Below are positions 46,317 to 55,163 of a DNA stretch of 64,000 bases, in pieces. Numbering within the stretch: position 1 is the stretch's first letter; each line of letters opens with the position of its first letter. The position numbers and the translations under genes were made by a program. The stretch is from Candidatus Poribacteria bacterium (GTDB lineage: Bacteria; Poribacteria; WGA-4E; WGA-3G), in assembly GCA_022824265.1 (NCBI GenBank), contig JAJEAG010000005.1, positions 1 through 64,000 on the forward strand. Reading direction: 5' to 3'. Below the pieces are notes generated by a model. It did no database searches and had not been told where the DNA came from. It worked only from the letters and a program-made list of their open reading frames with translations.

Positions 46317-49300
46317 GTGAGCAGCAAAAAAGAGATTCCTGCTGAAAATAAATCATATTCTGCTTTGTTCTTTATTCTCTCTGCTTTGTTGGGTTTAGTG
46401 ACTATATGGGGCTTCTGGGATGAAATGATTACACGTCGTCCATGGAAAGAAATCCAACAAGAGTTTTACCAATATGAATATGAAAAGACAAAGGTAGAAT
46501 TAGAACATGCAAAGAATTACTTACCTGAAAAACCCTCCGAACCTCAGGTTGATGAAAAAGAGTTGAAAAGTTTGGAGAAAAACGTTGCAACCAAAAAAGT
46601 AACGTTAGATGAAGCAATGCAAGAACGGAAGTTTGAGCAGAGTAAATCCGATGCAATCAACTATAAATATCAACATAGTTTACACGAAGCACATGGAACT
46701 CAAACTGATACAGTCGAAAAGTGGAAAGAGAAATTAGACGAGTATGAAAAGCGAATTGAAGGGGAATTAACCGCTGCTGTGATAACAGCACAGAACGAAT
46801 ATGCTGATGCCAACAAGACACTTGCTGATTTTTATCAAACCAGTGGTGACCCGGCGAATGCACTTTCTACCTACCTAATCGCACAAAAATATAAACCGAC
46901 AGATACTATTATTTCAGATGCAATTAAAACTGCTCAAGATTCACTTGCTTCGCTTGATGCCAATAAGGCTCAATATGAAGCAGTCGCACGTCTTGAAGAG
47001 AAGTTAGCAGACGTTGGCGGAATAAAGCGTACTTTCCTCGGTAGTCTCCTTGAAAACCCATTTAGAGAAACTCGAACTATTGTACAGTATTATCTTGAAG
47101 AATTTGATTATACTGCGGATCGATGTGCAACATGTCATTTCTCGGTTGACAGAAGTGGTTATGATCTCGAAGCCGATGAGATATTTGAAGTAGAAGGTGA
47201 TGGTGAAAACCTTGTCAAATATCAACTCAAACATCCGAAAGTAAAACCCGGTAGTGAAACAATTCTAATTGATGGTTTTGATGCAGAAACTGATGAATAT
47301 GAATTGTCTGAAGATGGACTATTAACTTTTACAGATCCTGATGTGTTTGGAGAGGTAGAAATATCTTATGAAACTGGTTACCGCTCAGTCCTTCAAACAC
47401 ATCCAGAACGTGATGTTCTACTTGGGAAACACCCAGTTGAAAGATTCGGTTGTACGCCGTGCCACGGTGGACAAGGACACGGTTTGACAGCAAAATCTGC
47501 ACACGCGCTAACACACTCCGAATACTGGTTGACACCTGTCCTGGGTTTAGATGAACACACAGGCAGAAAATCGGATGAATTAAAAGGATATATGGAATCC
47601 AATTGTAGACGTTGTCACGATGGAGTGATGCAGTTGGACCACGGTTTTATACCTGATACAGACATTCCCGAAGACTATGCCCAAAATCTTACCAAAGGAA
47701 TGGAGTTATTCGAAAACCTTGGATGTCATGGATGCCATGCAGTAGAAGGATATAGTGCACTGGAGAAAATAGATAAGGTCGGTCCGTCTCTGGCTAAGAT
47801 TGGAAGTAAAGTTAAAGATATAACTTGGCTTGAAAGTTGGATAAAAAAACCTGAAGCGTTTCTCCCAGACACAACTATGCCAAACTTCTTCCCAGTTGAA
47901 GGAATGACACAACTTGTTTACTTCAAAAATGGAGGAACACGTACTGGTGTTGTCTCTGAGACAAACACAGAATACAAGATCAAGGCAGACGATGGAACTG
48001 AATACCTTTATGCCAAAGATGATGTTATACGCGTTGTTGACGAGGTAAAGTCTATTTCCGCGTACCTTATGCAGATGAACGATCAATCCTTGGATGAATC
48101 GCAAGTAACATATTCACAATCTGAAAGTGCAATTAAAGCAGGTGAAGAAACAGTAAAAACAGTAGGATGTCTTTCGTGTCATACCGTTGACGGTATGGGT
48201 AGTGATTTTGCCCCTGCCTTGGATAGTGTCGGTACAAAAGTCAAACCAACTTATTTGCGACAATGGATAGAAAATCCAAGATCGTATGACCCAGAAACGG
48301 CTATGCCCAGTTTACGATTAAGCAATCAGGAACTTGACAATGTAGTTGCTTATTTGATGGATCTACAGAAGCCAACTCCTTCTCCTTTGTCAGATTCAAT
48401 CGGTGAAGCCGACGTAGACGAAGGTAAAAAACTTGTAAGAACTTACGGTTGTTTCGGTTGCCACGAAATACCGAGTTTCGAGAATGAATCCAAAGTAGGA
48501 GCAGATCTTGGTGAATTCGGTGCCAAATTGGCAGATGAACTTGATTTTGGTGACACTGTTGATATAGACCATAGTTGGCATGGATGGACAATTGGCAAGA
48601 TTACGGATCCACGACGTTTCCAAACACGCCGCATTGTTTCCCGTATGCCTGTGTTCCCGATTGATCATGAGGAAGCGAAGTCTATCGCTGTGTTATTGAA
48701 GAGTTTCCAACCCCAACCATACCCACTTAATTATATCTACGATCATGCAGTTGAGTCTCATCGTGTAGAGAGAAAAAACCAAATTGATGCTGGTAGACGT
48801 GTAGTCCAAAAATATAATTGTAACGGATGCCACGTAATTGAAGGTGTAGGTGGAGATTATAGCAATGTGATAACAGCACATGAAGGTTTAGATCCTATTA
48901 CGACAAAGCAATTATCACCACCACCCCTACAAGCAGAAGGTGCAAGAGTTTATCCAGATTGGTTGTTCGATTTTCTCAAAGCACCATCCGATATTCGGTA
49001 TGGACTAAAGGTACGTATGCCCACATTTGATATGTCGGATGAGGAAGCAACGACACTTGTCAAGTACTTCTCTGCATTAGACAACGAACCCTTCCCTTAT
49101 GAGACCATAGAAACACCGATGTCTACTCAGGCTGAAATTAGGGTAGGGAAACAGATCTTTGACGAACTAAAATGTGACTCATGCCATCCTTCGCAAGGTG
49201 AAGTAATTCCCGCAGGTAGTGATAAAGCGGGAAGACCTGACTTATCCTTAGCGAAGCAGCGACTTAAAGCAGATTGGTTAATTGATTGGATGAAAAATCC

Positions 49301-49445
49301 GCAGCAATTCCAACGCGGCACAGCGATGCCACAGGCGTGGCCACTCGTTGGCGGACAACACATGCCAGTTGAGGGTTATGCTGACGATGACGCAGAACAA
49401 CAGATTAGGTTGGTTCGTGATTATTTGATTTCGTTAGGTCGTTAG
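46317..49445 (+). CDS. Membrane-anchored octaheme c-type cytochrome of the bc-type complex
   Basis: 1042 residues from a GTG at 46317 (GGAGG upstream). One N-terminal membrane helix (SALFFILSALLGLVTIWGF) and a long charged coiled-coil region (about 45-235) precede the heme part. Eight CxxCH motifs: CATCH (about 270), CTPCH (377), CRRCH (429), CHGCH (469), CLSCH (617), CFGCH (711), CNGCH (835) and CDSCH (952). Several carry a later MP distal ligand (TTMPNFF, TAMPSLR, VRMPTFD, TAMPQAW). Between CHGCH and CLSCH is a small beta module (GTRTGVVSETNTEYKIKADD). Its place after subunit IV suggests that it replaces cytochrome c1 as electron exit. The last genes of the operon are this and a small cytochrome c. 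Confidence 0.88.
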   Translation: MSSKKEIPAENKSYSALFFILSALLGLVTIWGFWDEMITRRPWKEIQQEFYQYEYEKTKVELEHAKNYLPEKPSEPQVDEKELKSLEKNVATKKVTLDEAMQERKFEQSKSDAINYKYQHSLHEAHGTQTDTVEKWKEKLDEYEKRIEGELTAAVITAQNEYADANKTLADFYQTSGDPANALSTYLIAQKYKPTDTIISDAIKTAQDSLASLDANKAQYEAVARLEEKLADVGGIKRTFLGSLLENPFRETRTIVQYYLEEFDYTADRCATCHFSVDRSGYDLEADEIFEVEGDGENLVKYQLKHPKVKPGSETILIDGFDAETDEYELSEDGLLTFTDPDVFGEVEISYETGYRSVLQTHPERDVLLGKHPVERFGCTPCHGGQGHGLTAKSAHALTHSEYWLTPVLGLDEHTGRKSDELKGYMESNCRRCHDGVMQLDHGFIPDTDIPEDYAQNLTKGMELFENLGCHGCHAVEGYSALEKIDKVGPSLAKIGSKVKDITWLESWIKKPEAFLPDTTMPNFFPVEGMTQLVYFKNGGTRTGVVSETNTEYKIKADDGTEYLYAKDDVIRVVDEVKSISAYLMQMNDQSLDESQVTYSQSESAIKAGEETVKTVGCLSCHTVDGMGSDFAPALDSVGTKVKPTYLRQWIENPRSYDPETAMPSLRLSNQELDNVVAYLMDLQKPTPSPLSDSIGEADVDEGKKLVRTYGCFGCHEIPSFENESKVGADLGEFGAKLADELDFGDTVDIDHSWHGWTIGKITDPRRFQTRRIVSRMPVFPIDHEEAKSIAVLLKSFQPQPYPLNYIYDHAVESHRVERKNQIDAGRRVVQKYNCNGCHVIEGVGGDYSNVITAHEGLDPITTKQLSPPPLQAEGARVYPDWLFDFLKAPSDIRYGLKVRMPTFDMSDEEATTLVKYFSALDNEPFPYETIETPMSTQAEIRVGKQIFDELKCDSCHPSQGEVIPAGSDKAGRPDLSLAKQRLKADWLIDWMKNPQQFQRGTAMPQAWPLVGGQHMPVEGYADDDAEQQIRLVRDYLISLGR

Positions 49446-49493
49446 TGTAGGATCGGATTCCATTCGTCCCTGCAAATGGAGTTTCCGTTCTAA

Positions 49494-49850
49494 ATGAAAC
49501 ATCTACTGATCGTAATCGTCATGATCCTTATTTGGATCAATGGGTTCATTTGGCTATGTAAACAAATTGATCCTCGCTCCAGGTATCAAACAGATGTTGA
49601 ATACAGATATGCAAGATACTGCGCTGGATGTCATGGAAACAGTGGCGAAGGAAATGGTCGTATTGGTCGGTTCAAGAAATTAGATCCAGCTGACCTGACA
49701 GATAACAATTTATGGTCAATGCACAACGATACGCAGTTGCTGGAAAGCATAAGTGATGGAAAAAACGATATGCCAGCATTTCACTATTATCTCAACCCAA
49801 AGGAACAAAAAGAACTTCTCGGTTATATCAAGAATACCTTCCGACCTTAA
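49494..49850 (+). CDS. Small membrane-anchored cytochrome c
   Basis: 118 residues. An uncleaved or cleaved N-terminal helix (LLIVIVMILIWINGFIWL), CAGCHGNSGEGNG heme site and Met in NDMPAFHYY. A class I monoheme cytochrome likely to carry electrons from the reductase to an oxidase. It is followed directly by a terminator-like hairpin, so it ends the reductase operon. Confidence 0.88.
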   Translation: MKHLLIVIVMILIWINGFIWLCKQIDPRSRYQTDVEYRYARYCAGCHGNSGEGNGRIGRFKKLDPADLTDNNLWSMHNDTQLLESISDGKNDMPAFHYYLNPKEQKELLGYIKNTFRP

Positions 49851-49882
49851 ACAAACACGGATATCCGTGATGTTTGTTTTTT
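49851..49882 (+). terminator. Rho-independent terminator of the reductase operon
   Basis: Inner arms CACGG / CCGTG around ATAT, outer arms ACAAA / TTTGT with a three-base bulge on the right, ending in a run of six T. It begins one base after the cytochrome c stop. It contains the CACGGATATCCGTGA palindrome also found at 43813-43828. Confidence 0.7.
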
Positions 49883-49949
49883 ACGGGTTGCCTTTTCAAA
49901 ACTTTAGGTGTTAACATAATAAAAAAGAATATTATTAAGGAGAAAAACC

Positions 49950-50717
49950 ATGAATAATCTAAAGACCATACTCGCTTTATTTATTTTTCTATCTATGACA
50001 AGTATTGCATTCGCTGGAAATATCACTGGTGCAGTTACCTATGAAGGTGAAGTTCCTGCACGTCCTGCACTAACGATCAATACACAGGAACAACACTGTA
50101 TCACTGCAACCGAAGGGGCAAAATCAGAGGCACTTGTGGTATCCAAAAGTAAAGGAATCAAAAATGTTGTGATATCTGTACGCACTCGTGGAAGAGAAGA
50201 GTTAAAGATGCCAAAAGAAAATCCTAAAGTTGACCAATTAGGATGCAGATATCTTCCTCATGTTCTTGTAGTGCCAGTCGGTGTTACAGTTACAGTTACT
50301 TCCAGTGATCCAGTTGCACACAATGTTCATTCTCATGCAGCGAAGAATGAGGCACCGAACGTACAGATTGCTTCTAAAGGGAAAACTTACCCATATACCA
50401 TTACCAAAGCGGAAGCTATCAAGTTGACTTGCGATATTCATGCTTGGATGTCTGGTTATATCGTTGCTGTTGATAGTAACTACTATACTGTAACAGGTCA
50501 AAAGGATAAAGAAGGAAAATATATCCACCCCGATGATTATGAAAAGTCAACGGATACAGGAAAATATACGATTAAAGATGTTCCTGAAGGAAGAGCACGT
50601 GTTATCGCATGGCATGAAGAACTTGGTTCTGCTAACAAGACTATTGAAGTGCCAGCGGATGGCGATATTTCAGTTGACTTCAAAAGCACGGATTTCAAGA
50701 AGCCTAAGACCAAGTAG
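49950..50717 (+). CDS. Secreted cupredoxin-like protein, copy 1
   Basis: 255 residues; AAGGAG precedes the ATG. Signal peptide (ALFIFLSMTSIAFA), an early GAVTYEGEVPARP strand, then plastocyanin-like copper-ligand candidates: His in AHNVHSH and the cluster CDIHAWM (Cys, His, Met). The C-terminal part (KYTIKDVPEGRARVIAWHE) is a carboxypeptidase-regulatory-like beta domain. It is homologous to the protein at 57010-57804, and both lie among cytochrome genes, so a periplasmic electron carrier or copper donor is likely. The type 1 copper assignment is inferred from residue pattern. Confidence 0.78.
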   Translation: MNNLKTILALFIFLSMTSIAFAGNITGAVTYEGEVPARPALTINTQEQHCITATEGAKSEALVVSKSKGIKNVVISVRTRGREELKMPKENPKVDQLGCRYLPHVLVVPVGVTVTVTSSDPVAHNVHSHAAKNEAPNVQIASKGKTYPYTITKAEAIKLTCDIHAWMSGYIVAVDSNYYTVTGQKDKEGKYIHPDDYEKSTDTGKYTIKDVPEGRARVIAWHEELGSANKTIEVPADGDISVDFKSTDFKKPKTK

Positions 50718-50792
50718 TTAATGCTGCTTTATTTTACAAGGATAGTAAATTTCACTTGTTGAAGATATTACCTAACAATTGAGAGAAATGAA

Positions 50793-52724
50793 ATGAGTTG
50801 TTGTGCTTCACATACATTTAAGAGAATCTACCTGATTCTCGCGCTTGTGCTACTCGGTTTTGTACTATTTTCAGTATTGCCAGCATTTGCACAAGACATG
50901 ACTGATGAAGAATACCGTCCATTTCCTTTGATAGGGAGCCGTAACGCAGCTTGGATAGCCGCACAACTTCATCTGCTGTTTGGTTCTTTTATCCTCGGTG
51001 TGCCAATGTTTGCTGTTATCATTGAGTTCATCGGTTGGAAAACCAAGGAAGAACGGTATGATCGGATGGCGTATGAGTTCATCAAACTCTGTATGGGAGC
51101 ATTTTCAACAACTGCCTTACTTGGTGGTGTTCTCGTCTTTGTCTTGGTATGGTGCTACCCTAAAGTTTTGAGCAAGTTAAGCGGTATATTCGGTCCAACC
51201 ATGATTTTTTACGTCATACTGTTCTTTGGTGAAACCTTTACACTCTACATCTATTACTACGGTTGGGATAAGATGAAGGGTCGGTTTAAATGGGTGCACC
51301 TTTTCCTCGGAGTTCTCTTAAATATCTGGGGTACAGCGATTATGTTTGTGTCAAACACTTGGCTTACCTATCAGACGAGTCCTGCAACACAGTTCAGAAA
51401 GTTATCAGATTCTACCAAGGAAAAATTAACAGATTTTAATAAGGAAGAGATGGTGGCTGAGATGTTAGCTCATGATCCAGAGTTAACGTCAGCAGAAGCC
51501 GCAGCAAAGGTTGATGCAACTGTAATCTCGCTCCATGACGAAACTACCGGCGAATTTTTGGGTACGGTATGGGATGCTATAAACAATTTCACTTGGATGC
51601 CAGTCAATATACACCGACTCATCGGGAACATCGCTTTTGGTGGATCTATTGTAGCAGCCTATGCAGCATTTCGATTTCTCGTGGCAAAATCCAAAGAAGA
51701 TAAAGCACACTACGATTGGATGGGTTACAATGGAAATTTCATCGCTTTGATCGGATTGATCCCTTTACCATTTGCGGGTTATTGGTTAGGTAAAGAAATC
51801 TACGATTTCAATAATACAATGGGTATTAACATGATGGGGAGTCTCTTCTCGTGGTTATTTATCCTACAAGCAGTGATGATTGGAGTGCTGTTTATTGGTG
51901 CAAACTACTATCTTTGGTCTGGTATGGGACGTATTAAGGGGGCAGAGATTTATGCACGGTATCGTCCTTATATGATTACAGTGATTGTTATCTGTGTAGC
52001 AATATGGATGACCCCGCGTACGTTATCCAAGATATCATCCGCATCAGAACTTAGTGCGATGGGAGGGTCAAACCATCCACATCTCGGCTTTTTTGGGTTG
52101 ATGACAGCAAAAAATACTGTTGTTAATATTGTTATTCTAACCACTTTTCTCAGTTTTCTCTTTTATAGACGATCTGGTAAGACACCTATTGTAGGTTGGA
52201 AAGGTGTAGGAAATATCCTTATTTCGGCTATTTTCTTTTTAGGTGTGGTTGTAATTGTTGTTATAGGTATTGTTGGGTTTACAGTCGAAACTAATGTACG
52301 CGTAAATGTACTGACCCCGTGGCAAGTTTTAGTAGCACTCGGCGTAATGGTTGTGGTAACAATCCTTGATATAATCATGTATCGAAAAGCCACTATGTCC
52401 GGAACGATCAATTGGGGGCAAATGACAGATCGGTCTCAGTACGTTCTAATACTACTTGCGATTACGTTTACATCACTAATGGGTTTGATGGGATATGCAC
52501 GTTCAGGTCTACGCGAAGGGTGGCACATCTTCGGTGTAATGAAAGATACCTCTGTAGATGCATTTACACCGTCACTTAGTAGTGCTGTAAACATGGTTTC
52601 AATCATAATGGTTATATTCTTTGCTCTTGTTGGATTTATATTCTGGCTCGGACTCTGGGGAGATAAGAAAAAACAAGCTGCAGTACCAGTTGAAGCAGAA
52701 GCAACTGCGGAAAGTGATGCTTAA
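50793..52724 (+). CDS. CydA-like membrane protein (cytochrome bd quinol oxidase subunit I family)
   Basis: 643 residues, signal-like N terminus (LPAFAQ near 35), then about 14 helices. FFGETFTLYIYYYGWDKM and MFVSNTWLTY match the CydA core (E-TF...GWDR, ANxW), and NIHRLIGNIAFGGS matches the next conserved His helix. AAQLHLLFGSFILG gives a His in the first core helix. The C-terminal third adds further helices not in canonical CydA. No cydB gene is next to it; instead three cytochrome c genes follow. It may form a cytochrome bd-like complex that uses cytochrome c or acts in quinone reduction. Heme ligands cannot all be assigned by eye. Confidence 0.78.
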   Translation: MSCCASHTFKRIYLILALVLLGFVLFSVLPAFAQDMTDEEYRPFPLIGSRNAAWIAAQLHLLFGSFILGVPMFAVIIEFIGWKTKEERYDRMAYEFIKLCMGAFSTTALLGGVLVFVLVWCYPKVLSKLSGIFGPTMIFYVILFFGETFTLYIYYYGWDKMKGRFKWVHLFLGVLLNIWGTAIMFVSNTWLTYQTSPATQFRKLSDSTKEKLTDFNKEEMVAEMLAHDPELTSAEAAAKVDATVISLHDETTGEFLGTVWDAINNFTWMPVNIHRLIGNIAFGGSIVAAYAAFRFLVAKSKEDKAHYDWMGYNGNFIALIGLIPLPFAGYWLGKEIYDFNNTMGINMMGSLFSWLFILQAVMIGVLFIGANYYLWSGMGRIKGAEIYARYRPYMITVIVICVAIWMTPRTLSKISSASELSAMGGSNHPHLGFFGLMTAKNTVVNIVILTTFLSFLFYRRSGKTPIVGWKGVGNILISAIFFLGVVVIVVIGIVGFTVETNVRVNVLTPWQVLVALGVMVVVTILDIIMYRKATMSGTINWGQMTDRSQYVLILLAITFTSLMGLMGYARSGLREGWHIFGVMKDTSVDAFTPSLSSAVNMVSIIMVIFFALVGFIFWLGLWGDKKKQAAVPVEAEATAESDA

Positions 52725-52827
52725 CCGTTAAAAGAGCAAATTGCGTAAAAAAAGATACAGTATTGTTCACACCTAAATACTTTTTAGAAATATTGTTCTC
52801 TCAATGTCTTTATCGGAGGACAGAAGA

Positions 52828-54357
52828 ATGTCAAAAAATACAATCATAAAAATCGCAGGTCTAATATTAATGTTAGTGAGTTTTATTGCATTTGTTGCGA
52901 AGGCTCCAGCATTTCCAATAGAGTCTGAAAAATTGCTGCCTTGGTCTGTCTGGTTTCTAATTGCTGTTCTGATTAATATGGTTGTATGGGGAATTGTTAT
53001 GAAATTGATGACATTTGCTTTGTCAATTATCTGGTTTTTTGCACTTATAGCTGCATGGGTTCCAAGTACAGCTATTGGAACTGGAACTGTAACCGAGTTA
53101 GATTGGAGTGACCCAGATGCAGTTGTTGAAATCGGTGAAAGTATTTTTAATACTAAAGGGCAGTGTAGTGCTTGCCACACCTTGGATACTTCAGCACCAA
53201 AGGGACGATGTCCAGATTTGACAGACATTGGCGTACTCGCAGCGACCAGACAACCCGGTTTAGATGCAAAACAATACCTTATTGAATCTCTATATGAACC
53301 GAGTAAGTACTTGGTTCCTGGATACGGCAGTATCATGCCAGAGATATGGAAAAATCCGATTGCACTTACAAAGGTTGAAATCCAAGCAGTCATAGCTTTT
53401 CTACAAAGTCAAGGTGGTGAAATTGATTCAGAACCGTTTGACGAACCGATAGATAGAGCCGATGTAGGCACAACTGCAGAAGAACTTGCCCCGTTACTTT
53501 CTGGAGATCTTGAAAAAGGAAAACAGGTATTTATAGATGCAGCATGTATTTCATGTCATGTTGTGCAAGGTCTTGAAAATCCGAAAGCAGGTGAGGTAAA
53601 TGAAGATTTTGAAGTTGTCACCGCACCAGAATTAACAGACATTGCAGCTCTAAACAGCATGCGTTATATTGAAGAGTCAATACTATTACCTAATGCATTA
53701 ATTGTTGCTGGCTACGGCACAGTCAAGGTGAAAGCAAATGGTATAACCTATGAAGGAACACTTGTGTCAGAGGATACCGATAAGGTTATAGTCCGAACAA
53801 AAGATGCAGACGGTACTGAACAAGAACACACTATCCTCTTTAGTGATTTTGATGAGGAACCTATTGATGAAGAGGACATTGTAAATCTAATTGATAACGG
53901 GTATTTCACGTTAACAATTACACCCATGGAATCTGACACGTCCATAAGTGGCGATATCGTTAAGGAAACTACAGACACAGTTACACTCAAGGTAGGAGAG
54001 GAAACAGTAACAGTATCTAAGACCGAAGTTAAAAAGATGATGACACTTACCGACTTTGACGGTGTACGGACCGTTGGCGAACATATATCAGGTACCATGG
54101 ATGATGACGAAATCGTCTTGATGATTGATGGAAGTGAAGAAAGTTTTGATCCGTTTGACATTGAAGAAGCTATTATAATGGTTGCATCCGGTAAAAAACT
54201 GCATGATACATCACCAATGCCAGTGAACTTCCCCGATACATTAACTGTAGTTGAAATGGCAAATTTACTTGCATACTTGAGTACATTAACTGGCGTTACT
54301 ACAGAAGAAACAAGTGATACAACATCAGAAAATCCATCAGAGGAAACTGCTGAATAA
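52828..54357 (+). CDS. Membrane-anchored diheme cytochrome c with inserted beta modules
   Basis: 509 residues from the ATG at 52828 (GGAGG upstream). Three N-terminal helices (about 8-25, 38-60, 62-80), then cytochrome domain 1: CSACH 113-117 with Met170 (SIMPEI), and domain 2: CISCH 240-244 with its Met only at 464 (TSPMPVNF). The roughly 190 residues between motif and Met contain three similar short beta modules (GTLVSEDTDKVIVRT; GDIVKETTDTVTLKV; GTMDDDEIVLMID), each followed by an acidic (D/E)IE-like turn. This is the layout of planctomycete-type heme-binding domains with one such module, here expanded to three. The acidic C-terminal tail is Thr/Glu/Ser-rich. It follows the CydA-like gene and probably feeds electrons to or from it. 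Confidence 0.85.
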   Translation: MSKNTIIKIAGLILMLVSFIAFVAKAPAFPIESEKLLPWSVWFLIAVLINMVVWGIVMKLMTFALSIIWFFALIAAWVPSTAIGTGTVTELDWSDPDAVVEIGESIFNTKGQCSACHTLDTSAPKGRCPDLTDIGVLAATRQPGLDAKQYLIESLYEPSKYLVPGYGSIMPEIWKNPIALTKVEIQAVIAFLQSQGGEIDSEPFDEPIDRADVGTTAEELAPLLSGDLEKGKQVFIDAACISCHVVQGLENPKAGEVNEDFEVVTAPELTDIAALNSMRYIEESILLPNALIVAGYGTVKVKANGITYEGTLVSEDTDKVIVRTKDADGTEQEHTILFSDFDEEPIDEEDIVNLIDNGYFTLTITPMESDTSISGDIVKETTDTVTLKVGEETVTVSKTEVKKMMTLTDFDGVRTVGEHISGTMDDDEIVLMIDGSEESFDPFDIEEAIIMVASGKKLHDTSPMPVNFPDTLTVVEMANLLAYLSTLTGVTTEETSDTTSENPSEETAE

Positions 54358-54399
54358 TCAATCATATATCGGTATTGTTAGACCTAAAAGAGGTAAACC

Positions 54400-55161
54400 A
54401 TGAGAAAACCATCGCTTTTCACGATATGTTTTGTTATTTTTATCGCATCATGGATATTCTTAAGGTATATCGTTGGTAGTCTAATCTCAGTTCCTATACC
54501 GAACAGTGTCATTGTGATGTATATGGCGTTGATTCTCATTGCCATTTTAGTCCACATATCTGTTGAAGACTCAAGATTAAGTGAATTCCTTCGTCCAATT
54601 ATTGAAACGCTTGTTGATGAAAATAAAAAAGTACGACGGATAGTTTTGGTGGTGTTGATTCCGCTATTTATGCTGGGATATACCTATACAAATATAGCAC
54701 AAAAAGCGGGTCCTCCAGGAGATCCACGGGATGCACATCCGTCACCACCGTTAGAATTAACGTACAAGGATGAAGTTATTGAAGATGTTGAAAATCCTTA
54801 TAGACACTTGGAAAAAGACAATCCAGAAGAATTTAAATCACACGTAGAAAATGGTAGACGTGTTTATTATGATAACTGTTTTTATTGTCATGGAGATCAT
54901 CTTGATGGTCAAGGACATTTTGCTAGCGCGTTAAATCCGTTACCAGCGAATTTTCAGGACCCAGGAATTATTCCCAATTTCCAAGAATCTTTCTTCTTTT
55001 GGCGTATTAGTAAAGGTGGTCCAGGATTACCCAAAGAAGGCACACCGTGGAATTCAGCAATGCCTATTTGGGAAGATCATCTTGAAAAAGAAGAAATTTG
55101 GGATGTTATACTTTTTTTATCCGAATATACCGGTTATTCATACCGTGAGGTTGGACATTAA
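54400..55161 (+). CDS. Membrane-anchored cytochrome c
   Basis: 253 residues with three N-terminal helices (10-30, 38-55, 80-98) and a C-terminal cytochrome domain: CFYCHGDHLDGQGH near 159 and Met in NSAMPIWEDHL. The domain is of the type seen in electron-transfer partners of oxidoreductases. It starts 42 bp after the previous cytochrome gene and ends 2 bp before the next. Confidence 0.87.
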   Translation: MRKPSLFTICFVIFIASWIFLRYIVGSLISVPIPNSVIVMYMALILIAILVHISVEDSRLSEFLRPIIETLVDENKKVRRIVLVVLIPLFMLGYTYTNIAQKAGPPGDPRDAHPSPPLELTYKDEVIEDVENPYRHLEKDNPEEFKSHVENGRRVYYDNCFYCHGDHLDGQGHFASALNPLPANFQDPGIIPNFQESFFFWRISKGGPGLPKEGTPWNSAMPIWEDHLEKEEIWDVILFLSEYTGYSYREVGH

Positions 55162-55163
55162 TC

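Noticed and set aside
53748..54365. 205-codon minus-strand frame opposite the diheme cytochrome gene
   Set aside because: Ser/Val-rich shadow of an acidic coding strand, with the + strand carrying clear heme motifs.
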